Translations under genes and position numbers: made by a program
The notes under the pieces: model-generated
What the model saw: only the letters and a program-made list of their open reading frames with translations
Told to the model about the DNA's origin: nothing
The model's database searches: none
Shown here: positions 30,358 through 37,942 of the stretch, piece by piece
Numbering within the stretch: the stretch's first letter is position 1
Layout: each line of letters starts with the position of its first letter
Assembly (NCBI RefSeq): GCF_019222765.1
Contig: NZ_CP078145.1
Location: 434,001-498,000, forward strand
Direction of reading: 5' to 3'
DNA length: 64,000 bases
Source: Nocardia iowensis
GTDB taxonomy: Bacteria; Actinomycetota; Actinomycetes; Mycobacteriales; Mycobacteriaceae

Positions 30358-30379
30358 ACCTGGCCGATTCCGGCCAGGT
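30358..30379 (-). terminator. Hairpin after the 19-codon ORF
   Basis: A perfect 8-bp stem (30358-30365 with 30372-30379) and a 6-nt loop lie 12 bases beyond the stop codon of the small leftward ORF. There is no T-run. It supports the idea of a separate short transcript here. Confidence 0.5.
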
Positions 30380-30390
30380 TTCCGGCACGG

Positions 30391-30450
30391 CTACAGCAGG
30401 CCCCACCAATAAAGCAGGCAGGCCAGTACCCAGACCACCACGGTTTCCAT
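30391..30450 (-). CDS. Tiny hydrophobic ORF (19 aa)
   Basis: The ORF reads METVVVWVLACLLYWWGLL and is preceded by GGGAG five bases before the ATG and a further AAGGAG behind that. It is a single membrane helix with almost no soluble part and lies 98 bases upstream of the four-helix membrane protein gene. Size and composition resemble small membrane peptides such as KdpF-like subunits or regulators, but no family is recognised. Protein production is unproven. Confidence 0.5.
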   Translation of the reverse strand: METVVVWVLACLLYWWGLL

Positions 30451-30683
30451 CGTCGCTCCCACTCTCCTTGGCGCACTTGTCTCCATCATCCGCTATTCGG
30501 GTCCGGGTGGTACAAACTCGGCACATTCGCCGCCCTCGAGGCGTGATGACCAGCGATTTCGCGCCTACAAGGTGTTCTTAAGGGCGCGCTAAGCCCGCGC
30601 GTGCATTGTTTGTGTCAACACCGAACACACCGGGCGCTCCGGTTGACGGGGTTAAGCCACCACCGGGGGTGGGAACGGGGCGC

Positions 30684-30922
30684 GACCTGTCTTCGAGGGG
30701 TTGACAGGTCGGCCTCGGGGGAGGGGTGCTTGCCGGGCCGGTCTTCGAGGGGTGACCGGCCTGGCAAGTCACTCGGGACACCGGACACACTTCGCTGGCT
30801 CTTCCGGGAGCTGACCGGCAACGATCATCGTGTTGCCACTGCCGAAGGTAACCACGGGTGCGCGACGACGGTCCCGACTCGGCAAGGCGGCCGGACCGGT
30901 TTCGGAGGGTGATCGGTCCGGC
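30684..30922. ncRNA. Candidate structured RNA with three repeated hairpins
   Basis: Three perfect or near-perfect hairpins lie in a gene-free stretch. Their stems are 9 bp (30683-30711), 15 bp (30729-30768) and 11 bp (30890-30922). The stems differ in sequence, but the loops are nearly the same: TTCGAGGGGTT, TTCGAGGGGT and TTCGGAGGGTG. A further 6-bp stem (GGCAAC/GTTGCC) lies at 30817-30837. Both strands are open over this stretch in a shadow frame without protein character. Strand and ends are unknown; read on the minus strand the loops are C-rich (ACCCCTCGAA). Confidence 0.45.
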
Positions 30923-30938
30923 GGATCGAATGAGAACC

Positions 30939-30972
30939 TGTTCTAGACACAATCGTTAAATTGTCTTACCGT
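30939..30972 (+). promoter_or_regulatory. P450 promoter with embedded operator
   Basis: TAGACA (30944-30949) and TACCGT (30967-30972), 17 bases apart, precede the ATG at 30979 by six bases, so the transcript is probably leaderless. The -35 box lies inside TGTTCTAGACA (30939-30949). The same 11 bases occur upstream of the FAD monooxygenase gene. Confidence 0.6.
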
Positions 30973-30978
30973 CACTAC

Positions 30979-32205
30979 ATGTCGATCGATGCGTATCGCG
31001 CCGCTCCCGTGTTCGAGCTCCGCTCCGGCCCGACCTGGACATCGCCGTGGGAGATGTATGCCGCTCTGCGCGAACAAGATCCGGTGCACCACGTGGTGCC
31101 GCCGGCTCGGCCTGGCAACGACTACTGGGTATTGACCAGGCACGAGGATGTGTATGCGGCGGCCCGCGACACCGAAACCTATTCCTCCCGCGACGGGTTG
31201 ACCGTCGAGTACGGCGAGCTGGCCCAGATCGGGCTCACCGACAATCCGCCGCTGGTGATGCAGGATCCGCCGGAGCACACCGACTTTCGCAAGCTCGTCG
31301 CCCGCGGGTTCACGCCACGCCAGGTCACCGAGGTGGAGCCGGTGGTGCGCCGATTCGTCCGCGAACGGCTGGACCGGATCGCCGCGGCGGGTGGCGGGGA
31401 CATTGTCGAGCAGGTGTTCAAACCGCTGCCGAGCATGGTGGTCGCCTACTACCTCGGGGTGCCCGACGAGGACCGGGATCGGTTCGACGGCTGGACCGAG
31501 GCGGTGGTCGCGGGCAGCACCGACCGCGCCCGAACCCAAGCCATGCCCGCCTCGATGGCGATGATGGGCTACTTCGCCGAACTCATCAAGCGGCGTAGGA
31601 CCGACCCGGGGGAGGACACCGTGTCGCTGCTCGTCCGGGCGGGCCTGGCGGCGGACGACGCGGATGTGCGTGGCCTGGTACAGATTCTGGCCTACACCTG
31701 GACGATGGTCGCCGGTGGCAACGACACCACCACGGGTCTGCTCGGCGGTGCCGTGCAACTGCTGCAACAACATCCGGACCAACGAGCGGCACTTGTCGCC
31801 GACAAGGACCGAATCCGCACGGCCGTAGAGGAATTCGCCAGGCTGACTGCGCCGGTGCAGTGTCTCGCGCGCACGGCGACGCGCGCCGTCGAGTTGGGCG
31901 GCACAACGATTCCGGCGGGGCGCAAGGTGTTGCTGGTGTTCGGATCCGCCAATCGTGACGAACGCGCCTTCGGCGCCGACGCGGCAGAACTCGATATCGA
32001 TCGGAACCCGCAGCGCATCCTCACCTTCGGACACGGCCCGCATCACTGCCTCGGCGCCGCCGCGGCCAGGATGCAGGCCAGGGTCGCGCTGGAGGAACTG
32101 CTCGACCGATTCCCGAACTACGTGGTGGACATCGACGCGGTCGAATACGCACCGGGGCCCTATGTTCGGCGGCCAACTACCGTTCCGTTCCGGTGTGCCG
32201 CGTGA
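30979..32205 (+). CDS. Cytochrome P450
   Basis: The 408-aa protein has every P450 mark: the I-helix AGGNDTTTG near residue 245, the ExxR motif EFAR near 288 and the heme-ligand loop FGHGPHHCLG near 352 with Cys. The ATG at 30979 is reached by a leaderless promoter. It oxidises an unknown substrate with electrons from a ferredoxin that is not encoded nearby. The TetR gene overlaps its stop codon (GTGA), so the pair is one operon. Confidence 0.93.
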   Translation: MSIDAYRAAPVFELRSGPTWTSPWEMYAALREQDPVHHVVPPARPGNDYWVLTRHEDVYAAARDTETYSSRDGLTVEYGELAQIGLTDNPPLVMQDPPEHTDFRKLVARGFTPRQVTEVEPVVRRFVRERLDRIAAAGGGDIVEQVFKPLPSMVVAYYLGVPDEDRDRFDGWTEAVVAGSTDRARTQAMPASMAMMGYFAELIKRRRTDPGEDTVSLLVRAGLAADDADVRGLVQILAYTWTMVAGGNDTTTGLLGGAVQLLQQHPDQRAALVADKDRIRTAVEEFARLTAPVQCLARTATRAVELGGTTIPAGRKVLLVFGSANRDERAFGADAAELDIDRNPQRILTFGHGPHHCLGAAAARMQARVALEELLDRFPNYVVDIDAVEYAPGPYVRRPTTVPFRCAA

Positions 32206-32792
32206 CCGGCGACTGGCTGGCCGACGGCCGCGCCGAACTGGCGAGCGAGCGCATCCTGGACGCGGTCCGCGCGCTGTTCATCGACAAGGGTGTGAGCGGG
32301 GTCGGCATGGCCGAAGTCGCCGAAGCCGCGGGCTGTTCCAGGGCGACGCTGTACCGCTACTTCGACAATCGCCAGGCCCTGTATGTCGCGTTCGCCGGGC
32401 GCGAGGCGCGCAAGGTGGTCGAACGAGTGTGGCGGGACGGGGCGGTCGGCGCGGCCACCGAACCGGGCGAGCAACTGCTGGACGGACTCACCGCCTTGCT
32501 CGCGGAGGTGCGTAAGACTCCGTACCTGGCTGTGTGGTTCGCCCCGGACAACGCGGGAATCGTTGCACAACTATCGAATTCGTCAGAGGTGGTCGATGCG
32601 CTCGCGACGAACTTCGTCAGCGGTTTCCGCCCCGACCTGGCCACCCGCGCGGCGCAACGGCTGGGGCAGTGGTTCGTGCGGGTGATGGTGTCTTTGCTGA
32701 CTTTGCCCGGCGCGGACGAGGCGGAAGAGCGGGCGATGCTCCGGAATTTCGCGCTTCCGTTTCTCCTCGATCAACGGATCACGATCGAGTGA
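32202..32792 (+). CDS. TetR family regulator
   Basis: The 196-aa protein starts at the GTG that overlaps the P450 stop codon. The helix-turn-helix SERILDAVRALFIDKGVSGVGMAEVAEAAGCSRATLYRYFDNRQAL covers residues 13-57. It is the likely controller of its own operon through TGTTCTAGACA at the P450 promoter and of the convergent FAD monooxygenase through the identical site. Confidence 0.9.
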   Translation: MTGDWLADGRAELASERILDAVRALFIDKGVSGVGMAEVAEAAGCSRATLYRYFDNRQALYVAFAGREARKVVERVWRDGAVGAATEPGEQLLDGLTALLAEVRKTPYLAVWFAPDNAGIVAQLSNSSEVVDALATNFVSGFRPDLATRAAQRLGQWFVRVMVSLLTLPGADEAEERAMLRNFALPFLLDQRITIE

Positions 32793-32849
32793 TCGGATCG
32801 GTGTCGGACGACAACGACCGGGCCGTGCTGGACGGTCCGGTCGTTGTGG

Positions 32850-34088
32850 CTACTGACTGACGGTCTGGACGGCGTAGTCGGGCAACTCGTAGGACTCGGT
32901 CTTGCTGAGCATCTTCATCATCAGCGGCTTCATCGCCTTCGATGCCATCAGCTTGCTGACGGTCTGGCCGGCGCGAATACCGAAGCGGGACTTGGGCGTC
33001 ATGGCCCTCAGCCCGCCGGGCGGAAGGCTCTGCGCCTTGGCGATGAACGGGCGGAGCACTTCTTCGTAGCGCGCCAGTGCGGGCTCGGGATCACTTGCGT
33101 GCGCTGCGATTTCACCGGCGAGCACATACGCGCCGATCAGCGCCATCGCGGTGCCCTGGCCGGTGAGCGGTGAGCCGCAGTACGCCGCGTCGCCGAGCAG
33201 CACTACGCGCCTCTTCGACCAGTTCGGCATGTCGATCCTGGCCAGTTCGTCGAAGTAGAAGTCGGTTGCCCCGGGCATGGCCGCGACGATCGCGGCCGAT
33301 TCCCAGCCGCCCCCGGCCAGCCGCCGCCGGATCATGTCCTGCTGGGCGGAGATCTCGCGACGCAGTGCCGGATCGGCGGCGGAGCGCATGATGATCAAGG
33401 CCTTCGATGTCGCCGGGTCGGCATCGGGACGCAGTCCGATGCTGGTCGCGCCGACCAGTGAGTGCATCGCGAGCCAGTTGTCCTCCACGCCGTCCGGCGA
33501 TGGCAGGGTGAAGAAGGACATGTAGCCGCCGAGGTACGTCGAGAACTGCTCCTCCGGGCCGAACACCATGTGGCGGGTCCCCGAATGCAGGCCGTCCGCG
33601 CCGATCACAAGGTCGAAACGCTGCGTCGAGCCACCGGCGAAGGTGACGTCCACGCCCGTCTCGTCCTGCTGGATCTCGCTGATCCACTCGCCGTAGCGGT
33701 AGTCCACCCCGCCCGCCTCGGCCAATGCGTCGAGCAGCACCTGGTTGAGGTCGCCGCGGCTGAGCTCGATTTCGGCGACGGCACCCTTGCCCTCGAACAT
33801 TTCGGTGGGCATGCGCACAATGTCCCGGCCCTCGGCGTCGACGAATTTCATGCCGCGCTCGTCGAGTTGATACTTCCGGATGCCGGGCATCAGGCCCATC
33901 CGCTCCGCCACTTCGCGGCTCGGGCCACGCAGATCGACCGCCTGCCCGCCCGGCCGCGGTGCCGCGGCGCGCTCCACCACGGTGGTCCGGATACCTGCCC
34001 GAAGTAGTTGCAGCGCAACCGCATTGCCGCCGATGCCGCCGCCGGCGATCAGGACGCTCGGCTGGGCGGCGGAATGGTTGGTGCTCAT
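32850..34088 (-). CDS. FAD-dependent monooxygenase
   Basis: The 412-aa protein is a class A (PHBH-like) flavin monooxygenase. It has the FAD loop GGGIGGNAVALQLLRAG at residues 16-32, the VIGADGLHSGTR motif (DG) near 155, and the GDAAYCGSPLTGQGTAMAL ribose-binding segment near 296. Relatives hydroxylate aromatic or tetracycline-like compounds; the substrate cannot be read. Two operator-like palindromes lie upstream and share a core with the P450 promoter. Confidence 0.9.
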   Translation of the reverse strand: MSTNHSAAQPSVLIAGGGIGGNAVALQLLRAGIRTTVVERAAAPRPGGQAVDLRGPSREVAERMGLMPGIRKYQLDERGMKFVDAEGRDIVRMPTEMFEGKGAVAEIELSRGDLNQVLLDALAEAGGVDYRYGEWISEIQQDETGVDVTFAGGSTQRFDLVIGADGLHSGTRHMVFGPEEQFSTYLGGYMSFFTLPSPDGVEDNWLAMHSLVGATSIGLRPDADPATSKALIIMRSAADPALRREISAQQDMIRRRLAGGGWESAAIVAAMPGATDFYFDELARIDMPNWSKRRVVLLGDAAYCGSPLTGQGTAMALIGAYVLAGEIAAHASDPEPALARYEEVLRPFIAKAQSLPPGGLRAMTPKSRFGIRAGQTVSKLMASKAMKPLMMKMLSKTESYELPDYAVQTVSQ

Positions 34089-34114
34089 GATCTGGGTCCC
34101 TTGCTTGACTCGAA

Positions 34115-34171
34115 TGTCTTAGACATATGTCTACACAAGGCTTACACATTTGTCTAGAACAAATGTGTAAG
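34115..34171. promoter_or_regulatory. Double operator upstream of the FAD monooxygenase
   Basis: A 31-bp palindrome (34141-34153 pairs with 34159-34171 around CTAGA) and TAGACATATGTCTA (34120-34133) sit between the monooxygenase start and the end of the allophanate hydrolase gene. The first contains TGTTCTAGACA on the minus strand, also present at the P450 promoter. TAGACA boxes 17 bases apart look like its -35 and -10. A terminator role for the large palindrome is less likely because it is AT-rich and has no T-tract. Confidence 0.6.
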
Positions 34172-34188
34172 ACGGTCGTGCTGGGCGG

Positions 34189-35910
34189 CTACGAGCGGTC
34201 GAGGTAGGCCTGCCAGCCGCCGAAGGAGGTGATGTCGGTGGCCGCGACAGCGGCGTCATAGGTGCAGGCGAAGCCGATCACCGAACGGCCGTCGGACAAT
34301 TCGATGCTGGTCAGCGCCATGGGCGCGGGCAAGTCGGCGAGGAAGCCACCGAGTCCGGCCTCGGCGATGCGGAACAGTTCACCGACGATGCGAGCGCCGA
34401 GTCCGTCGCCGTGGCGAACGAGTCCCGGCTTCGGGGGAATGGTGTTCAATGCGGTCAGCCGGTAGGCGTCGGTGGTGTGGATGACGCCGCTGAAGCGGGC
34501 GCCGAGCTGTTCGAGCTGCCAGTGCAGCGGTTGTCCGCGCAGGTGCGCGCCGAAGACGGCCAGTTCGACGCCGCGCTCGACCAGTAACGGGGCGGTTTCG
34601 GTGCCGAGGACGCGGGCGGCGAGGTCGATGGCGACCTGATCGGCGAAGCGCGGCGTCACCAACATGACCCCGAAGGGTGCGCCGTCGGCGGTGGGTTCGC
34701 CGGGAATCGCGAGCGCCGCCATGTCGAGCAGATTGCAGAAGTTGGTGTAGGTACCGAGTCGGCGGTTGATGCCGAGCGGGTCCGCTTGTACCGCAGCGAT
34801 ACTCGGGTGTTCGGTGGTCGTCGGCAGCAGTAGCGCGTCGAAGCCATTGAGCAATTCGGTGGCGGACGCGCGGGCACGGGTCAGTGTGTCCAGGTCGGCA
34901 GCGAACGCGGGACCCGTTGTGGCACGCGCGGATTCGATGATCGCGGCGACCGTGGGGTCGGCACCGGCGGGTCCCGTGTCCAGGAACGCGCCGACCGCGG
35001 CGTAGCGCTCGGCGACGATCGCGCCGTCGTAGAGCAATCGGGCGGCCTCGAGCAGGCCGGAGATGTCGATCTCCTCGATCTTCGCGCCGGAATCCGCGAC
35101 GGCAGTGATGGTTCTGGCGAACGCATCCCGGTACGGCTCGCTCAGCGCGGTGCGGTCCGCGGCGCGCGGGACCGCGATACGTGGCGTGAGCGGTGCGGCA
35201 AGTCGGACATCGGCGGGCCAGGTGCGGCTGCGCGGATCACGCGGCTCGGGTCCGGACATCACCGCCGCCGCCGCTACGGCTCGTTCGAGGTCGGCGGCGA
35301 ATACGGTGACCGCGTCGTAGTCCGCGCAGGCAGGCACGACACCGTGCACCGGAATGATGCCCAAAGTCGGTTTGATGCCGACGATTCCGTGCAGCGCCGC
35401 CGGGACGCGACCCGAACCCGCTGTGTCGGTGCCGATTCCGATATCGGCGAGGCCGAGCGCGACCGCAACGGCCGAGCCCGAACTGGAACCACCGGAAATC
35501 AGCGCGGGATCGTGCGCGTTACGCACCGCACCGTATGGGCTGCGGGTGCCGACCAGGCCGGTAGCGAACTGGTCGAGGTTGGTCTTGCCGAGCACGATCG
35601 CGCCCGCCGCCAGCAACCGCTCGATCGCGGCTGCGGTCGCCGTGGCGGTGTAGGCGAATTCGGGGCAGCCCGCCGTCGTCGGCAGTCCGGCCACATCAAT
35701 GTTGTCCTTGACCGCGACCAGCACACCGGCCAGCGGCAGGGACGCACCGTCGGCGAGCCGCTGTTCGACCACCGCCGCGTCGGCGGTGACCTCGCTCTCC
35801 GGGCGCAGCGTGATCCACACCTCGGGTCGATCCACCTCGGCGATCCGCCGATACGCGGCGGCCACCCGTTCGGTGGGTAGTGCGCTGGTGCCAAGGTCGC
35901 CGGTGGTCAT
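34189..35910 (-). CDS. atzF: Allophanate hydrolase (stand-alone)
   Basis: It splits allophanate into ammonia and CO2. The 573-aa protein has an amidase-signature domain (residues 1-430) with the Ser-cisSer-Lys triad: Lys in AVKDNIDVAGL near 67, and GGSSSGSAVAVALGL near 140 with the two serines. The C-terminal domain (440-573), absent from plain amidases, ends with FGGWQAYLD, typical of AtzF. No urea carboxylase or cyanuric-acid gene is in the window, so the source of its substrate is unclear. It lies immediately upstream of the monooxygenase operator. Confidence 0.9.
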   Translation of the reverse strand: MTTGDLGTSALPTERVAAAYRRIAEVDRPEVWITLRPESEVTADAAVVEQRLADGASLPLAGVLVAVKDNIDVAGLPTTAGCPEFAYTATATAAAIERLLAAGAIVLGKTNLDQFATGLVGTRSPYGAVRNAHDPALISGGSSSGSAVAVALGLADIGIGTDTAGSGRVPAALHGIVGIKPTLGIIPVHGVVPACADYDAVTVFAADLERAVAAAAVMSGPEPRDPRSRTWPADVRLAAPLTPRIAVPRAADRTALSEPYRDAFARTITAVADSGAKIEEIDISGLLEAARLLYDGAIVAERYAAVGAFLDTGPAGADPTVAAIIESARATTGPAFAADLDTLTRARASATELLNGFDALLLPTTTEHPSIAAVQADPLGINRRLGTYTNFCNLLDMAALAIPGEPTADGAPFGVMLVTPRFADQVAIDLAARVLGTETAPLLVERGVELAVFGAHLRGQPLHWQLEQLGARFSGVIHTTDAYRLTALNTIPPKPGLVRHGDGLGARIVGELFRIAEAGLGGFLADLPAPMALTSIELSDGRSVIGFACTYDAAVAATDITSFGGWQAYLDRS

Positions 35911-36069
35911 CGAGTCGACTCCTCACTGCCGGTGCGGTTCCAGGTTCTACCTTGGCACCCGGCGCCGCCTGCCGAATCGCTCGCGCGGCACCCTGTTCAC
36001 CTGCCCGGTGTGGCTTGGTTCACAGGGTGTTCGTTTGCCCAGGTCAGCGGCAACTGAGACCCTGGAGGA

Positions 36070-36753
36070 GTGTCTCAGCCTGAACAGTCGGGTACGACCG
36101 AAAGCTCCGCGACACCCGAACTTCGTCTGGTTTCCCTCGATCACGAGGCGGCACTCGACGGCGCCGAGGCGCGCCTGCGCGAGGAGTTCGCCACCACCTT
36201 CGACCTCGAAGTCATCCACCGCTATCTGCATTCGTCGTACGACCGATTCGCCTCTCGCGCAACGGTAACGCTCTATCTCCCGCTGCTCGCCGAACGCTTC
36301 GGCCGCCAGCGGCTGCAGGCGCTGGCCAAACTCCAGGGCAAGGTCGCCCGCCCCCGCCCCACCGTGCTGTTCCTCTGCACCCACAACGCGGGCCGCTCGC
36401 AGATCGCCCTCGGCTTCTTCGCCCAGCTCGCCAAGGGCCGCGCCGTCGCCTGGTCCGGCGGCTCCGACCCGAGCAATGCCCTCAACCCCGCCGCGGTGGC
36501 CGCCATGGCCGAAATCGGCGTCGACATCGCGAACGAGTACCCCAAACCCTGGACCGACGAAATCATCCGCGCCGCGGACGTCATCGTCACCATGGGCTGC
36601 GGCGACACCTGCCCGCTGGTTCCCGGCCCCCGCTACGAAGAATGGTTCATCGACGACCCCGCGGGCCTGCCCGTCGAGCAGATCCGCCCCATCCGCGACG
36701 ATATCCGTACCCGGGTAGCCCACCTGCTCACCGAACTGGGCGTCCCCGTCTAG
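36070..36753 (+). CDS. ArsC-type arsenate reductase with N-terminal helical domain
   Basis: The 227-aa protein has the low-molecular-weight phosphatase P-loop LCTHNAGRSQIALGFF near residue 103 and a second half with MGCGDTCPLVPGPRYEEWFIDDP near 177, as in thiol-dependent arsenate reductases. Residues 25-90 form a three-helix domain (LREEFATTFDLEVIHRYLHSSYDRFASRATVTLYLPLLAERF) seen in actinobacterial fusions. No ars operon partner lies nearby. The GTG start has GGAGG only one base away, so the start or its efficiency is doubtful; an in-frame stop upstream excludes an earlier one. Confidence 0.85.
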   Translation: MSQPEQSGTTESSATPELRLVSLDHEAALDGAEARLREEFATTFDLEVIHRYLHSSYDRFASRATVTLYLPLLAERFGRQRLQALAKLQGKVARPRPTVLFLCTHNAGRSQIALGFFAQLAKGRAVAWSGGSDPSNALNPAAVAAMAEIGVDIANEYPKPWTDEIIRAADVIVTMGCGDTCPLVPGPRYEEWFIDDPAGLPVEQIRPIRDDIRTRVAHLLTELGVPV

Positions 36754-36925
36754 CCTGGTCCGCCGATCGCGTTGTCGGCCAACACCCTTGGTAAAACCCC
36801 GGAACGGGCGCACACTTTAGCTGTCAGTGTGCAACCGGCTACCACCGTGGCGTACACCGAGCTGGCCAGGCGCCTGCTCGACGCCGCGACCTGGGCGAGG
36901 TTCTGATCTGCGGTGAGGGGACGTA

Positions 36926-37939
36926 GTGGGCTACTGCGAGGAGGCCGAACGGGCGCGGATCGACCAGGTGCCGCTGTCGCACCTGTCGATCGAGACCGGG
37001 CATTTCTGCCTGAACGAGATCGCCGACGACGTGGGTCGGGTGGTCCGCGAGTTCCGCCGGATCGCGCCGCTGGTCGAGGCCTTCATCGCCGCCACCCGGG
37101 TGCAATTCGGCCCGCGGGCGCGGGTGAGCACCTGCTATCTGATCGACGACTATTTCCAGCCCGATACCGATCCGCGCGAAATTCTCGGCAAGCTGCTCAC
37201 CGCCGCGGACGAAACCGGTTTGCGCATCGACTATTTGGCCCGCGAATCGGGGTGCTGGGAGGCGGAGCCGTTCGTCGACGGGGCCCCGTCGGACGAGACG
37301 ATCCGACTCGCCGAGATGGTGGCCGCCAGAATCGTTGCCGAGCCGGAGATTTCGTCGTCGACCGGGCGCCGTCCGCCGACGGCGGAGTCCGGATGGCTGT
37401 GCAACGGGCGGCGTTCGTCGCTGGACGAGCCGGCCCAGGCCATGCGGGTGCAGCCGTATCGGCCGCCGGAGGAGTTCGGCAGGCGCGAGCATTCGATCTT
37501 CCTCGACGTGCAGTTGTGGAGTAAGCGCACCGAGATCGTCAACGGACACACCGAAGTCCACACCAAGTGGTCGTGCGCTTTTCTCGCCTCGGTCTGGCAT
37601 CTGCTGCGGCTCGGCATGCTGCGCTACGACGGTGCGGCGGTCGTGGTACCGCAGCCGTGGCACGCAGGCGACGGCTGGCCGAGCCGGTGGCGCGAGATTC
37701 CCGCTGTGGTGCAGCTGAATCCGGACGCGGCGCCGTTCGCGGCGTACAAGACGCTGTCGATGCTGCCCAAACGCTATCTGAGCATCGAACATTCGGTGCG
37801 ACTGATCCTGGATCACGTCGACCTCGACGGCGATGTGGTCGACCAGATCATCACCCGCGGCATCCGCGACGAGGTGCCGGTCAAGGTGTCGCGCAAGGTC
37901 ACCGAGCGCCTTTCCCACCTATTGCTCGACGGATCCTGA
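36926..37939 (+). CDS. SCO2522 family protein
   Basis: The 337-aa protein is recognised from recurring features of the SCO2522 family: VPLSHLSIETGHF near residue 12, RVSTCYLIDDYF near 65, RIDYLARESGCWEAEP near 98, and PTAESGWLCNGRRSS near 153. The family belongs to a small conserved actinobacterial gene cassette of unknown function (SCO2521-SCO2525). The GTG has GAGGGG five bases upstream. The neighbouring gene is SCO2521-like. I infer the name from memory of the family, not from a search. Confidence 0.75.
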   Translation: MGYCEEAERARIDQVPLSHLSIETGHFCLNEIADDVGRVVREFRRIAPLVEAFIAATRVQFGPRARVSTCYLIDDYFQPDTDPREILGKLLTAADETGLRIDYLARESGCWEAEPFVDGAPSDETIRLAEMVAARIVAEPEISSSTGRRPPTAESGWLCNGRRSSLDEPAQAMRVQPYRPPEEFGRREHSIFLDVQLWSKRTEIVNGHTEVHTKWSCAFLASVWHLLRLGMLRYDGAAVVVPQPWHAGDGWPSRWREIPAVVQLNPDAAPFAAYKTLSMLPKRYLSIEHSVRLILDHVDLDGDVVDQIITRGIRDEVPVKVSRKVTERLSHLLLDGS

Positions 37940-37942
37940 GTG

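Noticed and set aside
30684..30922. 6C RNA
   Set aside because: The known 6C RNA has loops with six or more C. Here even the minus-strand loops have only four in a row and there are three hairpins rather than two.
30578..30952. Open frames on both strands (103 and 124 codons) across the three-hairpin region
   Set aside because: Neither has a ribosome site, family motif or normal codon pattern. The frames are explained by high GC and follow the hairpin repeats.
34141..34171. Terminator of the allophanate hydrolase gene
   Set aside because: The palindrome is AT-rich, has no T-run and shares its core with the P450 promoter, so an operator is the better reading.
36829..36906. 25-codon ORF (MQPATTVAYTELARRLLDAATWARF) ahead of the SCO2522 gene
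   Set aside because: It has no ribosome site and no recognisable family. It could be a remnant, but there is nothing to support translation.
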